A DNA stretch of 23,741 nucleotides from contig CAZISM010000085.1 of assembly GCA_964541895.1 (NCBI GenBank), positions 1 to 23,741 on the forward strand, read 5' to 3'. The notes beneath the pieces are model-generated. The model did not search any database, was not told the DNA's origin, and worked only from the letters and a program-made list of their open reading frames with translations. Positions 15,642 through 22,677 of this stretch are shown here, one piece after another (within the stretch, counting starts at the first letter, position 1; every line of letters begins with the position of its first letter). The translations under genes were made by a program, and so were the position numbers. The stretch comes from CAZISM01 sp964541895 (GTDB lineage Bacteria > Zhuqueibacterota > Zhuqueibacteria > Residuimicrobiales > Residuimicrobiaceae).

Positions 15642-15676
15642 TTCTAACCTTCCTTTGGAAAAGGGAGGGATTAGAA
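15642..15676. repeat. Imperfect inverted repeat upstream of the amidase
   Basis: TTCTAACCTTCC and GGGAGGGATTAGAA form an imperfect stem around CTTTGGAAAA. The pattern resembles common intergenic AATCCC...GGGATT repeats, but only one copy is seen in this window. Confidence 0.5.
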
Positions 15677-15752
15677 TTAGGGGGCTTTCCGCGAGTGCGC
15701 GACCAAACTGGATGCGCTACATGCCGGCGTAATGTTCTAAATATAGACCATG

Positions 15753-15788
15753 AAAAAATGGCCAGGCCGTTTTCACATCGGCCTGGCC
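15753..15788 (-). terminator. Intrinsic terminator of the oxidoreductase-isomerase unit
   Basis: On the minus strand GGCCAGGCCG and CGGCCTGGCC form a perfect 10-bp stem with a 9-base loop, followed by A and six Ts. It lies 8 bases after the isomerase stop, separating that unit from the amidase gene. Confidence 0.92.
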
Positions 15789-15796
15789 AATACCAC

Positions 15797-16693
15797 TCAG
15801 GCTTGCTGCCACTGTTCCTTGATCAGCTTGACCGCAGCCGGAATCGTGACCGCTTTGTCACCCACCGAACCGCATTCAAAGCTGATATAGTTCTGATAAC
15901 CGATGACTTTCAAGCCGCGCATGCCGTCGACGTAATTGTCGCCTTCATCTTCACCCGGCATCTTGCGCCGCTTGCGGCTGGCAATGTGCACGTGCGAAAG
16001 GTACTTGCCGGCGGAGATAAACGCGCCCATGTCGCTGGTCTCTTCCCAGGTCATGTGCCAGAAATCGCCCATGCAGGTGATGCCCGGATGATTGACATCG
16101 CGGCAAATCGACGCCGCGTCCGCCACCTGGCGCAGGAACCAGGCCTCTTTGCGATTGAGCGGCTCCAGGATCATCACGGTCTTGTTCTTGACCGCGTGAT
16201 CGCCGATCTCCGGCAGCATCTCCAGCAGCAACGCCCTCGCTTCCTTATGCGGCAGCTGCGGCTGACTGTTGAACGCCGGCACCGCAATGACGCCGACAGC
16301 GCCCAGCGCTCCGGCTGCGGTCAACAGCTCCTTGAAGGAACGAACGAATTCCTGCCGGTCCGCTTCCTTGTCGGAAATCGGCACACCGCTGAAACCGGCG
16401 CAGACCACGCTGAATTTGATCGAACGGCCGCGCAGCGCGTTCTGGAATTCATTGATGCGATCCGGCAGCCCTTTGCCGCCGACTTCGATACCGGTAAAGC
16501 CGTTTTTCTCCATAAAATCCAGCTTTTCCGTCAACGTCTGGCCGACGGCAATGCCCTCCTGACAGGAAAGCTTGAGCACCGCTTTTTGCGGCGGGTTCGG
16601 CAGCGAGATGGCGCGACTGACCGCCGGAACAGCCACAGCAGCGGCGCTGCCGGCGGCGGTCATTTTAAAAAACTCGCGACGATCCAGTTCCAT
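15797..16693 (-). CDS. Tat-exported sugar phosphate isomerase/epimerase-like protein
   Basis: This TIM-barrel protein of 298 residues belongs to the xylose isomerase-like (AP endonuclease 2) superfamily, near hydroxypyruvate isomerase-type proteins. Residues 1 to about 28 form a twin-arginine signal (DRREFFKMTAAG), so it folds before export. The barrel metal ligands are likely Glu177 (MILEPLNRKE), Asp210 (CMGDFWHM), His236 (HVHIASR) and Glu273 (SFECGS). GGGAG precedes the ATG closely. It starts 13 bases after the stop of the Gfo/Idh/MocA gene, and both lie between a promoter candidate and a terminator, so they form an operon. Related pairs are common in bacteria that oxidise and rearrange sugars or inositols in the periplasm; the actual substrate is unknown. 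Confidence 0.88.
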   Translation of the reverse strand: MELDRREFFKMTAAGSAAAVAVPAVSRAISLPNPPQKAVLKLSCQEGIAVGQTLTEKLDFMEKNGFTGIEVGGKGLPDRINEFQNALRGRSIKFSVVCAGFSGVPISDKEADRQEFVRSFKELLTAAGALGAVGVIAVPAFNSQPQLPHKEARALLLEMLPEIGDHAVKNKTVMILEPLNRKEAWFLRQVADAASICRDVNHPGITCMGDFWHMTWEETSDMGAFISAGKYLSHVHIASRKRRKMPGEDEGDNYVDGMRGLKVIGYQNYISFECGSVGDKAVTIPAAVKLIKEQWQQA

Positions 16694-16706
16694 ATAGTCT
16701 CCCTTC

Positions 16707-18014
16707 TCAACCTTTTTCCGTGCCCTGTACCGGGACCTTGAACTCTTTCATCTCCGGAACAGCGCCCATGACCAGATTGGCCACGCCGTATTGAGCCGTG
16801 GATTCCATCATCTCATCCCAGGTGACCAGCTTGCCGGTGTAGGCAGCGGTGCGGCCCATGATGGCGGTGAGGGTGGACACGGCGATGTCTTTGGCCATGT
16901 TGATGGGTTTGTTGGTACGAATGGCGGTGACCAGGTTCACGTGTTCCTGCTCATAGGGATTCTTTTCCGGCTCTTTCTCTTTGTTCCATTCCCAGATGAC
17001 CTTGCCTTTGAGATCGACCATTTTGGCGCCGCCGCCGAGATAGCAGATGCCTTTGCTGCCGACCAAAGTCTCGCTGACGTTGTTGACGCAGCCGTTGACC
17101 TGACGGCACATGCTCATGACGTGAACGCCGCTGCTCATCTCAAAATCAACGGCAAAATAATCGTACTGGTCGCCGGTGACGCGGCGGGCGCGTCCGCCCA
17201 TACCCACGGCTTTGACCGGGTGATCGTTAAAGAACCAGTTCATGACATCGATGTTGTGCACATGCTGTTCGACGATGTGATCGCCGGACAACCACTGCCA
17301 GTTCACCCAGTCGCGAATCATCCATTCCATATCGGACCATTTGGGATCGCGTTCGCGGAACCACAGCTGCGACTGATTCCAGTACACCTGACCGCCGACC
17401 AGTTCGCCGATGGCGCCTTCGCGCACCAGCTTCAAGGCCTGCCAGTAATGATACTGGCTGCGGCGCTGGTTGCCGGTCACGACGCACAAACCCTTTTGGG
17501 CGGCTTTGTCGGCATAATCCATGATCACCCGGGCGCCCACCGGATCGACGCAAACCGGTTTTTCCATGAACACATGCTTGCCGGCTTCGATGGCGGCGCT
17601 GAAATGGGTCGGACGGAAATAGGGCGGAGTCGCGGTGATGATCAGGTCGATGCCGGAGTCGATCACTTTTTTATAAGCATCCAGGCCGACGAAGCAGCGG
17701 TCTGCGCTGATGTTCTGTCCCGCTTTGGCCAGGCTTTCCTTGCATTTGAGCATACGGTCTTCAAAGGTATCGCAAATGGCGGTGACCACCAGATTCGGTC
17801 CGGCTTTGAGAAAATCGTTGGCCGCACCGGTGCCACGGCCGCCGCAGCCGATCACACCGGCGCGCAACGGTTGACCGTCCGGGGCCTGCGGCAACAGGGC
17901 CGGTGTATCGAATTTCGTTTTGGCCGCGTTGCTGCAGGCAACGGCGAGTGCGCCGGCGGCGGAGACAGCGCCGATAAAATGGCGGCGTGAAAACTGGCTT
18001 TCGTGTTCGGACAT
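16707..18014 (-). CDS. Tat-exported Gfo/Idh/MocA family oxidoreductase
   Basis: The protein (435 residues) should be an NAD(P)-dependent sugar or inositol oxidoreductase. A twin-arginine motif (SRRHFIG, residues 9-15) is followed by a hydrophobic stretch and AVAC, giving a possible lipobox Cys27, so it may be a Tat lipoprotein. The Rossmann nucleotide loop is GVIGCGGRGTG (residues 53-63). The conserved EKP is at residues 151-153, with the substrate-side region WQWLSGDHIVEQHVHNIDVMNWF, matching the periplasmic subfamily common in Planctomycetes and Bacteroidota. AGGAAGGAG lies seven bases before the ATG. It is the first gene of the unit with the isomerase. Cofactor supply outside the cytoplasm is normally by a tightly bound, co-exported NAD(P), which is family knowledge. 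Confidence 0.92.
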   Translation of the reverse strand: MSEHESQFSRRHFIGAVSAAGALAVACSNAAKTKFDTPALLPQAPDGQPLRAGVIGCGGRGTGAANDFLKAGPNLVVTAICDTFEDRMLKCKESLAKAGQNISADRCFVGLDAYKKVIDSGIDLIITATPPYFRPTHFSAAIEAGKHVFMEKPVCVDPVGARVIMDYADKAAQKGLCVVTGNQRRSQYHYWQALKLVREGAIGELVGGQVYWNQSQLWFRERDPKWSDMEWMIRDWVNWQWLSGDHIVEQHVHNIDVMNWFFNDHPVKAVGMGGRARRVTGDQYDYFAVDFEMSSGVHVMSMCRQVNGCVNNVSETLVGSKGICYLGGGAKMVDLKGKVIWEWNKEKEPEKNPYEQEHVNLVTAIRTNKPINMAKDIAVSTLTAIMGRTAAYTGKLVTWDEMMESTAQYGVANLVMGAVPEMKEFKVPVQGTEKG

Positions 18015-18056
18015 GGAAAACTCCTTCCTGTTTAGAATGGAGACGGGATGTTGATT

Positions 18057-18084
18057 ATTGTATCACGAGTTGTTATTTGCGCAA
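18057..18084 (-). promoter_or_regulatory. Candidate promoter of the oxidoreductase-isomerase unit
   Basis: On the minus strand TTGCGC, 16 bases, then TACAAT preceded by TGA, which makes an extended -10 (TGNTANNAT type). The -35 is weak. The -10 lies 42 bases before the start codon. Confidence 0.45.
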
Positions 18085-18119
18085 AATGGTCAAGATGGTC
18101 CACCACTATGAATGAAACT

Positions 18120-19607
18120 CTACTTTTCGTACACGCGGACGATGCGGAAACCCACATCGGCGCAGTCGGAATACCACCACATGCTCTTGGGCGTTTGCGG
18201 ATCGGTCATGAGCCACGCGTCGGTCCGGGTGTAATCGCGGTTGGCGCTGCGCAGATCCGCGGCATCGCTTTTGAACGAACCGCCGCGAATGACATATTCC
18301 TTGCCGGTCTTGGGTCCGGTGGGATCGGTGATGCCCGCTTCCGGCCAGGAAGCCAGGATGTTGGGCTCGTAATAATCGGCGCAGAATTCGCGCACGTTGC
18401 CGAGCATGTTGAACAGACCGAAGGCGTTGGCTTTTCCGCGCAGGCCTGATCCGGTTTTGCCTCTGCTGTTGCCGGCGTACACGGCATAATCGCTGATCAC
18501 GCTGGTGTCGGCGCCGAACAGCTTGTTCATCAAACCGCGCCGGCTGTACTTACCCGGATCGCCGGGAAAAAAGTACGGCTCTTTGCTGCCGGCTCGCGCC
18601 GCGTATTCCCATTCCGCTTCGGTGGGCAAACGGTAGAGCTTGCCGGTGATGTCGCTCAGCCATTCACAGTAGCGCGTGGCCGCATAATGGGTCATGGTGA
18701 TGGCCGGACGGCTGCCTTTGCCCCATCCCTGATCCGGCGAGCCGTAGGGAGGCGTCGGACCGGTGATCATGTCCAGCTCGGAGGCGTTGGCGGCCCAGTA
18801 TTCCCGTTTGCCGCGGCCCATCTGTGCGAAATAAATTTCCCATTCCGCCCAGGAGACTTCGGCCTTGCCCATCCAGAACTGACTGACCGTCACCTGGCGC
18901 TGCGGCCCTTCATCAGCCTCGCGAAATTTTTCCGATGCCGGACTGCCCATGACAAAAGTGCCGCCGGGAACAGGCACCATGTCAAAGGCAACTTTGGAGC
19001 CGGGGATGGTTTCGGTGTACGCAATGAACGGTTCGTTCAGTAACGGCCGGCGCGGCACTTTGACGATCTGCATCGGTTTTTTATGGATCAGGGTGGTGTC
19101 CACCTGCGGCATTTCTTTATAGTGACCGACATAGAGATGACAGTTGATGCAACGAACCTTGTCCGTGTTCTTTAAATAGTAGACATGGGCATCGACGCCT
19201 TTGCTGGTGAGGTTTTTGCTGAACAGATCGGTGTGGCACCTGGAACAGGAGGCGTCAAAGGTGAAATGCACGGCTGCTTCCAGTCGCGATTTGCTTTCCC
19301 AATTTATGCGTTTGGCGTCCTTGAACACCGTTCCATAGGCGTCGCGCACACCCAGCCAGGCCTTTTCTTTCAAATAGGCCAAGCCGCCGGGAGGCAGATG
19401 ACAATCGACGCAATGGGTCACCACGCCGGATTCATTCTTGAAATGGGAGGACAGTTTCCATGAATCCATGGCGTGTGGATGGGTGTGACACGAGTTGCAA
19501 AAGGTGTCGGTTCCGGTGATGACGATCAGCCACTGTCCGGAAAAAACGAGCAGGGCGCCGAGAATGATACCGCTGATTACTAAAAGCCTGGTTCTGGTCC
19601 GTTTCAT
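18120..19607 (-). CDS. Tetraheme NapC/NirT-like cytochrome fused to SUMF1/FGE-like domain
   Basis: This membrane-anchored protein of 495 residues starts with a single transmembrane helix (about 8-30). Four CXXCH heme c sites follow (Cys37-His41, Cys66-His70, Cys121-His125, Cys153-His157) in the NapC/NirT arrangement (TFCNSCH, HCVDCHLPPGG). Such proteins take electrons from menaquinol to periplasmic reductases. Residues about 205-492 are an SUMF1/FGE-like domain (VPVPGGTFVMGSP, LPTEAEWEYAARAG, GNVREFC, ADVGFRIVR). The two copper-binding cysteines of true formylglycine-generating enzymes are missing: the equivalent stretch reads RGGSFKSDAADLRSANRD. So sulfatase maturation is unlikely; a structural or ligand-binding role, or another oxidative reaction, is possible. 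The start has only a weak GAG upstream. No partner reductase is next to it. Confidence 0.87.
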   Translation of the reverse strand: MKRTRTRLLVISGIILGALLVFSGQWLIVITGTDTFCNSCHTHPHAMDSWKLSSHFKNESGVVTHCVDCHLPPGGLAYLKEKAWLGVRDAYGTVFKDAKRINWESKSRLEAAVHFTFDASCSRCHTDLFSKNLTSKGVDAHVYYLKNTDKVRCINCHLYVGHYKEMPQVDTTLIHKKPMQIVKVPRRPLLNEPFIAYTETIPGSKVAFDMVPVPGGTFVMGSPASEKFREADEGPQRQVTVSQFWMGKAEVSWAEWEIYFAQMGRGKREYWAANASELDMITGPTPPYGSPDQGWGKGSRPAITMTHYAATRYCEWLSDITGKLYRLPTEAEWEYAARAGSKEPYFFPGDPGKYSRRGLMNKLFGADTSVISDYAVYAGNSRGKTGSGLRGKANAFGLFNMLGNVREFCADYYEPNILASWPEAGITDPTGPKTGKEYVIRGGSFKSDAADLRSANRDYTRTDAWLMTDPQTPKSMWWYSDCADVGFRIVRVYEK

Positions 19608-19639
19608 ACTGGTTGCTATCTCTCTGCTACGGGGAAGAA

Positions 19640-19655
19640 GCGGACCCGCGTCCGC
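19640..19655. repeat. Small hairpin in the cytochrome-SUMF1 gene leader
   Basis: GCGGAC, CCGC, GTCCGC form a 6-bp stem. It would lie in the 5' leader if the promoter candidate at 19677-19705 is used. Its arms resemble the centre of the palindrome at 29-48. Confidence 0.4.
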
Positions 19656-19676
19656 CGGGGAGACAATTATCCGATG

Positions 19677-19705
19677 AAAATAATACCCTTAATGAAGAAA
19701 TGCAA
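19677..19705 (-). promoter_or_regulatory. Candidate promoter of the cytochrome-SUMF1 gene
   Basis: On the minus strand TTGCAT, exactly 17 bases, TATTTT (four of six matches in each hexamer). It lies between the terminator of the upstream envelope unit and the gene start 70 bases away, which is where a promoter is expected. Confidence 0.45.
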
Positions 19706-19729
19706 GGACTTTTCTTGCGCTCAGGCGTG

Positions 19730-19760
19730 AAAAAGCCCCGGTTCCGGCGGAATCGGGGCT
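19730..19760 (-). terminator. Intrinsic terminator of the envelope two-gene unit
   Basis: On the minus strand AGCCCCGATTCC and GGAACCGGGGCT form a 12-bp stem (one A-C mismatch) with a 3-base loop, followed by a short T run. It lies 18 bases after the stop of the PorV-OmpA chimera. Confidence 0.88.
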
Positions 19761-19777
19761 GGGCTCGTCAGGGTGAG

Positions 19778-22675
19778 CTATTTTTTGATATAAAAGTATA
19801 TCTCGATACGGCGATTCAACTTACGTCCGGTGGGCAGGTTGTTGTCGCCGATGATGATGGTTTCGCCGCTGCTGCGGATGACGCCCAGCGGTTTGGTTTC
19901 GCCATAGCCTTTGGCTTCGTCCGTATGCGCCACCACCCGGTCATAGCCTTCCGGGTAGTGTTCCCTGATATAGGTCAAAAAGCCGTCGTGAAAGGATTTC
20001 GACCTCTTGTCCGACAGGCGCAGATTGTAAGGCGCTGCGCCGATGGCGCAGGCATGGCCGAGAAAACGAAATCTTCTCGCCGGATCGGTCAGCAGCTCTT
20101 CGATGGATTCCAGGATGTTGGCCCAGTAAAAGCTGTACAGCGGATCCGATTTGTTGAACTGCAGCGGAAACGCCACCGTATGCTCGCCCAACTCTGCTTT
20201 TCCGGTGGGTAGAAAAACTGTGGGATGCGTCCGAAAGGTTCTAGCCAGAGAGTCGGTGAGCTCCATGGCATACTGGGTCGGCTGGTTGAGCCATGGATTG
20301 GCTTTAAAATAATCCTGCACCGGCAGCATCCACGAGGTCAAGCCCTGAATGAACTGACCTTTGGACACATCAGCGGCAAAACTGTCACGGGCTGCTTCGG
20401 TTTGCAGGCGCACCTTGCCGTGGTACAGGGACAGGGCGCTGCGGATCTGATTGTCGAACAGAACCGGAGCGGTGATGTTTTCCACATCCACATAATTCAG
20501 CGGCGCAAACAGGGTGGGCACATTGGTGCTGTCGGTGGTGATTTTTACATAGCGCCGTTCTTCGAACACCCAGCGCGCGTCCTGCGCGTTGACCGGCACG
20601 TAACGCCGCTGCAGCCGTTCGCCGGGCAGAATGGCGATCTGTTCGGGCCGCACGCCGTTTTGAATCAGGGTGTCGCGAACCGCCTGGGAACGGCGGTTGG
20701 CCAGTTCGAGGTCGGTTTCGTTGGCATTGGGATCGATATAGCCTTGCAGACGGATTTTGATATCCCGGTGCTGCACGAGGCGCCTGGAGATGATGTCCAG
20801 CGGCGGTTCGATGACTTTTTTCAGCAGATACTCTTCCTTGACGCGCGTGTCCAGGGTGTCGAAACAGACTTCGGTGATGATGGGAATGGCAAAAGAACGG
20901 GTGATGGCTGTGATCACCTGCGCCGTGTCGGCCGTGGTAAAGCGGCCTTTGGGAATGGTGAAAAAGGATTTGGCGATGCGGTTGTTGTCCACTCTTGTTT
21001 CATTCGCCTGGTCGGAGCGGATGTCGAGGCGCAGCTGATGGCGGCCGAGTTGACTGGTATGCCACTCCAGTTCTACGGTTCGTTCCTCGCCCGGCAGCAG
21101 CACCGGCAGGCGGTCGGAATGCAGGATCGCCGCGCCCGGTTGCGGCGGCGTACCGGCCAGTGGCGACAGCAGCGAATCCACCAGCGTCCACTGCACCTCC
21201 TTGGCCCAGTGTTCGCCCTGGTTGGCAAAACGGATGCGCAGTTTGCCGTGGTAATCGTCTTCGGTTATCCAGGGGTCGTAGGAAAAAGTAATGTCCTGCG
21301 CGATCAGGTCCGGTCGCGGCACATAAAAGTGAGCGATGGTGCGCTTGTCTTTTTCCGCAAAGCGGATGTGATGATCCTGATCGTAGGCGACGGCGGTCCA
21401 GTAATAGTCGCCGCCGCTGAGATGCCGCGCCGGCGCAACTGGTGTGGCGAGTTCTGCGCGGGACATTAACAGATCGCCGGGCAGGGCCTGCATAAAGCCC
21501 TGCACATTCTGTTGCAGTTGCAGCATGCGGCCGGCCAATTTGAGACTGTCCTGATCCATGAGGATCATGTAGCGCACATCGTCATAGAGGTCCGGCTCGC
21601 GACTAACGCTGCAGCAGAGTTGAACGCTGTCTGAATAGACGGTGCCGCCCATATACGGTGTGACGAATTCAAACGCTTCCGGACCGATGGGATAGTGGGA
21701 AGCGGTGCCGCGATAGGTAAAGTGGAAGAACTCGCGTTCGTTCATGGAGGCCATGTCGATGCGCATGGCGTTGTTGCGGCCGGGAATCTTGTTGCCCAGA
21801 ATCGAGGTGCGGTCGTCCAGGCCAATGCTGAATCCCAACGAGTATTTGTCCAACAGGTCGTTGCTGGTGTCCCAGCCGCCGTGGATGGCAAAGCGGTTGT
21901 TCCAGTTCAACTCGGCGCCAAAGGCGATATGGGAGCCCTCATCGCGACGGTCGTGGTAATCGGCGGCGAGCTGCAGCTGCAGGCCGTTGTGTCGGCCGGC
22001 GTAGAATGCCAGGCCGGCGCGCACCTCTTTCGGCAGCGGCGTGGCCCGCTGAATGAACGTCAATGGCTCGCCCATGTTGGTGACAGCCACGCCGGCGGAA
22101 ATGATGCCGAACGGAAACAGACCGTCGGGATTCTTGAACAGCCGGAATCGCGGGGTGCGGTAGAGCGCGCCGGTATCAAACACCCAGGTGTGGGCATCGT
22201 AACGAGCGAGACGGCTGGCGAGATATTTCACGTCGGCGCCGACGGAAAGATTCTGCGTCAGGAACGACAACGGCTGGCCCATGTTCAGCGCGACCACCAG
22301 ATCGTTGGCTGACACCGGGCTGGCGCCGCGATCCGAACTGTCGAATTCACCCACGCCCTGATAAAGCACGCCGGCGGAGAACAGCGTGCGCCGGCTCCAC
22401 GGCGTATGCAGGCTTTTGCCGGCGATGAGGGAGGCGTTATAGACATCGGCGATCCATTTAGAGTAAGAAGCCGACCAGTACCATTCGCGCAACAGTCCGG
22501 CGCCGGCCGGATTGGCGAACACGGCGTGACTTTCGTCTATGAGCGCCGTGGCGCTGTTGCCCATGGATTGCTGACGGCTGCCTGGCAACATTTTCAGAAA
22601 CGCACTGCCTGCCCGCAGCTGCGCATACGAGTGGGTGGCGCCCACGAGGAGTAACAACAGGATCGTCTTTTTCAT
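19778..22675 (-). CDS. Outer-membrane PorV-like barrel with CARDB and two OmpA-like domains
   Basis: This 965-residue protein has a signal peptide (MKKTILLLLLVGATHSYAQ). Residues about 19-330 match the PorV/PorQ barrel group (GSAFLKMLPGSRQQSMGNSA, FANPAGAGLL). A fibronectin-III-like segment follows (about 345-480, DYYWTAVAYDQDHHIRFA), then a CARDB-like domain (about 485-590, KLRIRFANQGEHWAKEVQW). Two OmpA-like peptidoglycan-binding regions come last: one at about 600-715 (LELANRRSQAVRDTLIQNGV) and one at about 850-965 (YNLRLSDKRSKSF, GYGETKP, GRKLNRRIEI). Thus the protein can link the outer membrane to the cell wall. I chose the start at 22675 (the frame opens at 22801), which gives the signal peptide and lies two bases after the stop of the upstream gene. 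Close coupling to a gene with a FlgD/type-IX-like tail suggests a role in surface export, which is inference. Confidence 0.84.
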   Translation of the reverse strand: MKKTILLLLLVGATHSYAQLRAGSAFLKMLPGSRQQSMGNSATALIDESHAVFANPAGAGLLREWYWSASYSKWIADVYNASLIAGKSLHTPWSRRTLFSAGVLYQGVGEFDSSDRGASPVSANDLVVALNMGQPLSFLTQNLSVGADVKYLASRLARYDAHTWVFDTGALYRTPRFRLFKNPDGLFPFGIISAGVAVTNMGEPLTFIQRATPLPKEVRAGLAFYAGRHNGLQLQLAADYHDRRDEGSHIAFGAELNWNNRFAIHGGWDTSNDLLDKYSLGFSIGLDDRTSILGNKIPGRNNAMRIDMASMNEREFFHFTYRGTASHYPIGPEAFEFVTPYMGGTVYSDSVQLCCSVSREPDLYDDVRYMILMDQDSLKLAGRMLQLQQNVQGFMQALPGDLLMSRAELATPVAPARHLSGGDYYWTAVAYDQDHHIRFAEKDKRTIAHFYVPRPDLIAQDITFSYDPWITEDDYHGKLRIRFANQGEHWAKEVQWTLVDSLLSPLAGTPPQPGAAILHSDRLPVLLPGEERTVELEWHTSQLGRHQLRLDIRSDQANETRVDNNRIAKSFFTIPKGRFTTADTAQVITAITRSFAIPIITEVCFDTLDTRVKEEYLLKKVIEPPLDIISRRLVQHRDIKIRLQGYIDPNANETDLELANRRSQAVRDTLIQNGVRPEQIAILPGERLQRRYVPVNAQDARWVFEERRYVKITTDSTNVPTLFAPLNYVDVENITAPVLFDNQIRSALSLYHGKVRLQTEAARDSFAADVSKGQFIQGLTSWMLPVQDYFKANPWLNQPTQYAMELTDSLARTFRTHPTVFLPTGKAELGEHTVAFPLQFNKSDPLYSFYWANILESIEELLTDPARRFRFLGHACAIGAAPYNLRLSDKRSKSFHDGFLTYIREHYPEGYDRVVAHTDEAKGYGETKPLGVIRSSGETIIIGDNNLPTGRKLNRRIEIYFYIKK

Positions 22676-22677
22676 GG

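Noticed and set aside
16791..17990. 399-residue open frame antisense to the Gfo/Idh/MocA gene
   Set aside because: It is a shadow of a gene with clear Rossmann and EKP motifs; the product is His/Gly/Ala-rich without recognisable domains.
18120..19000. Calling the SUMF1 domain a sulfatase-maturing formylglycine-generating enzyme
   Set aside because: The two copper-binding cysteines near the C-terminus are absent and no sulfatase gene is in the window.
20225..21469. 414-residue open frame antisense to the PorV-OmpA gene
   Set aside because: Same reasoning: it lies fully inside a gene with recognised domains on the other strand.
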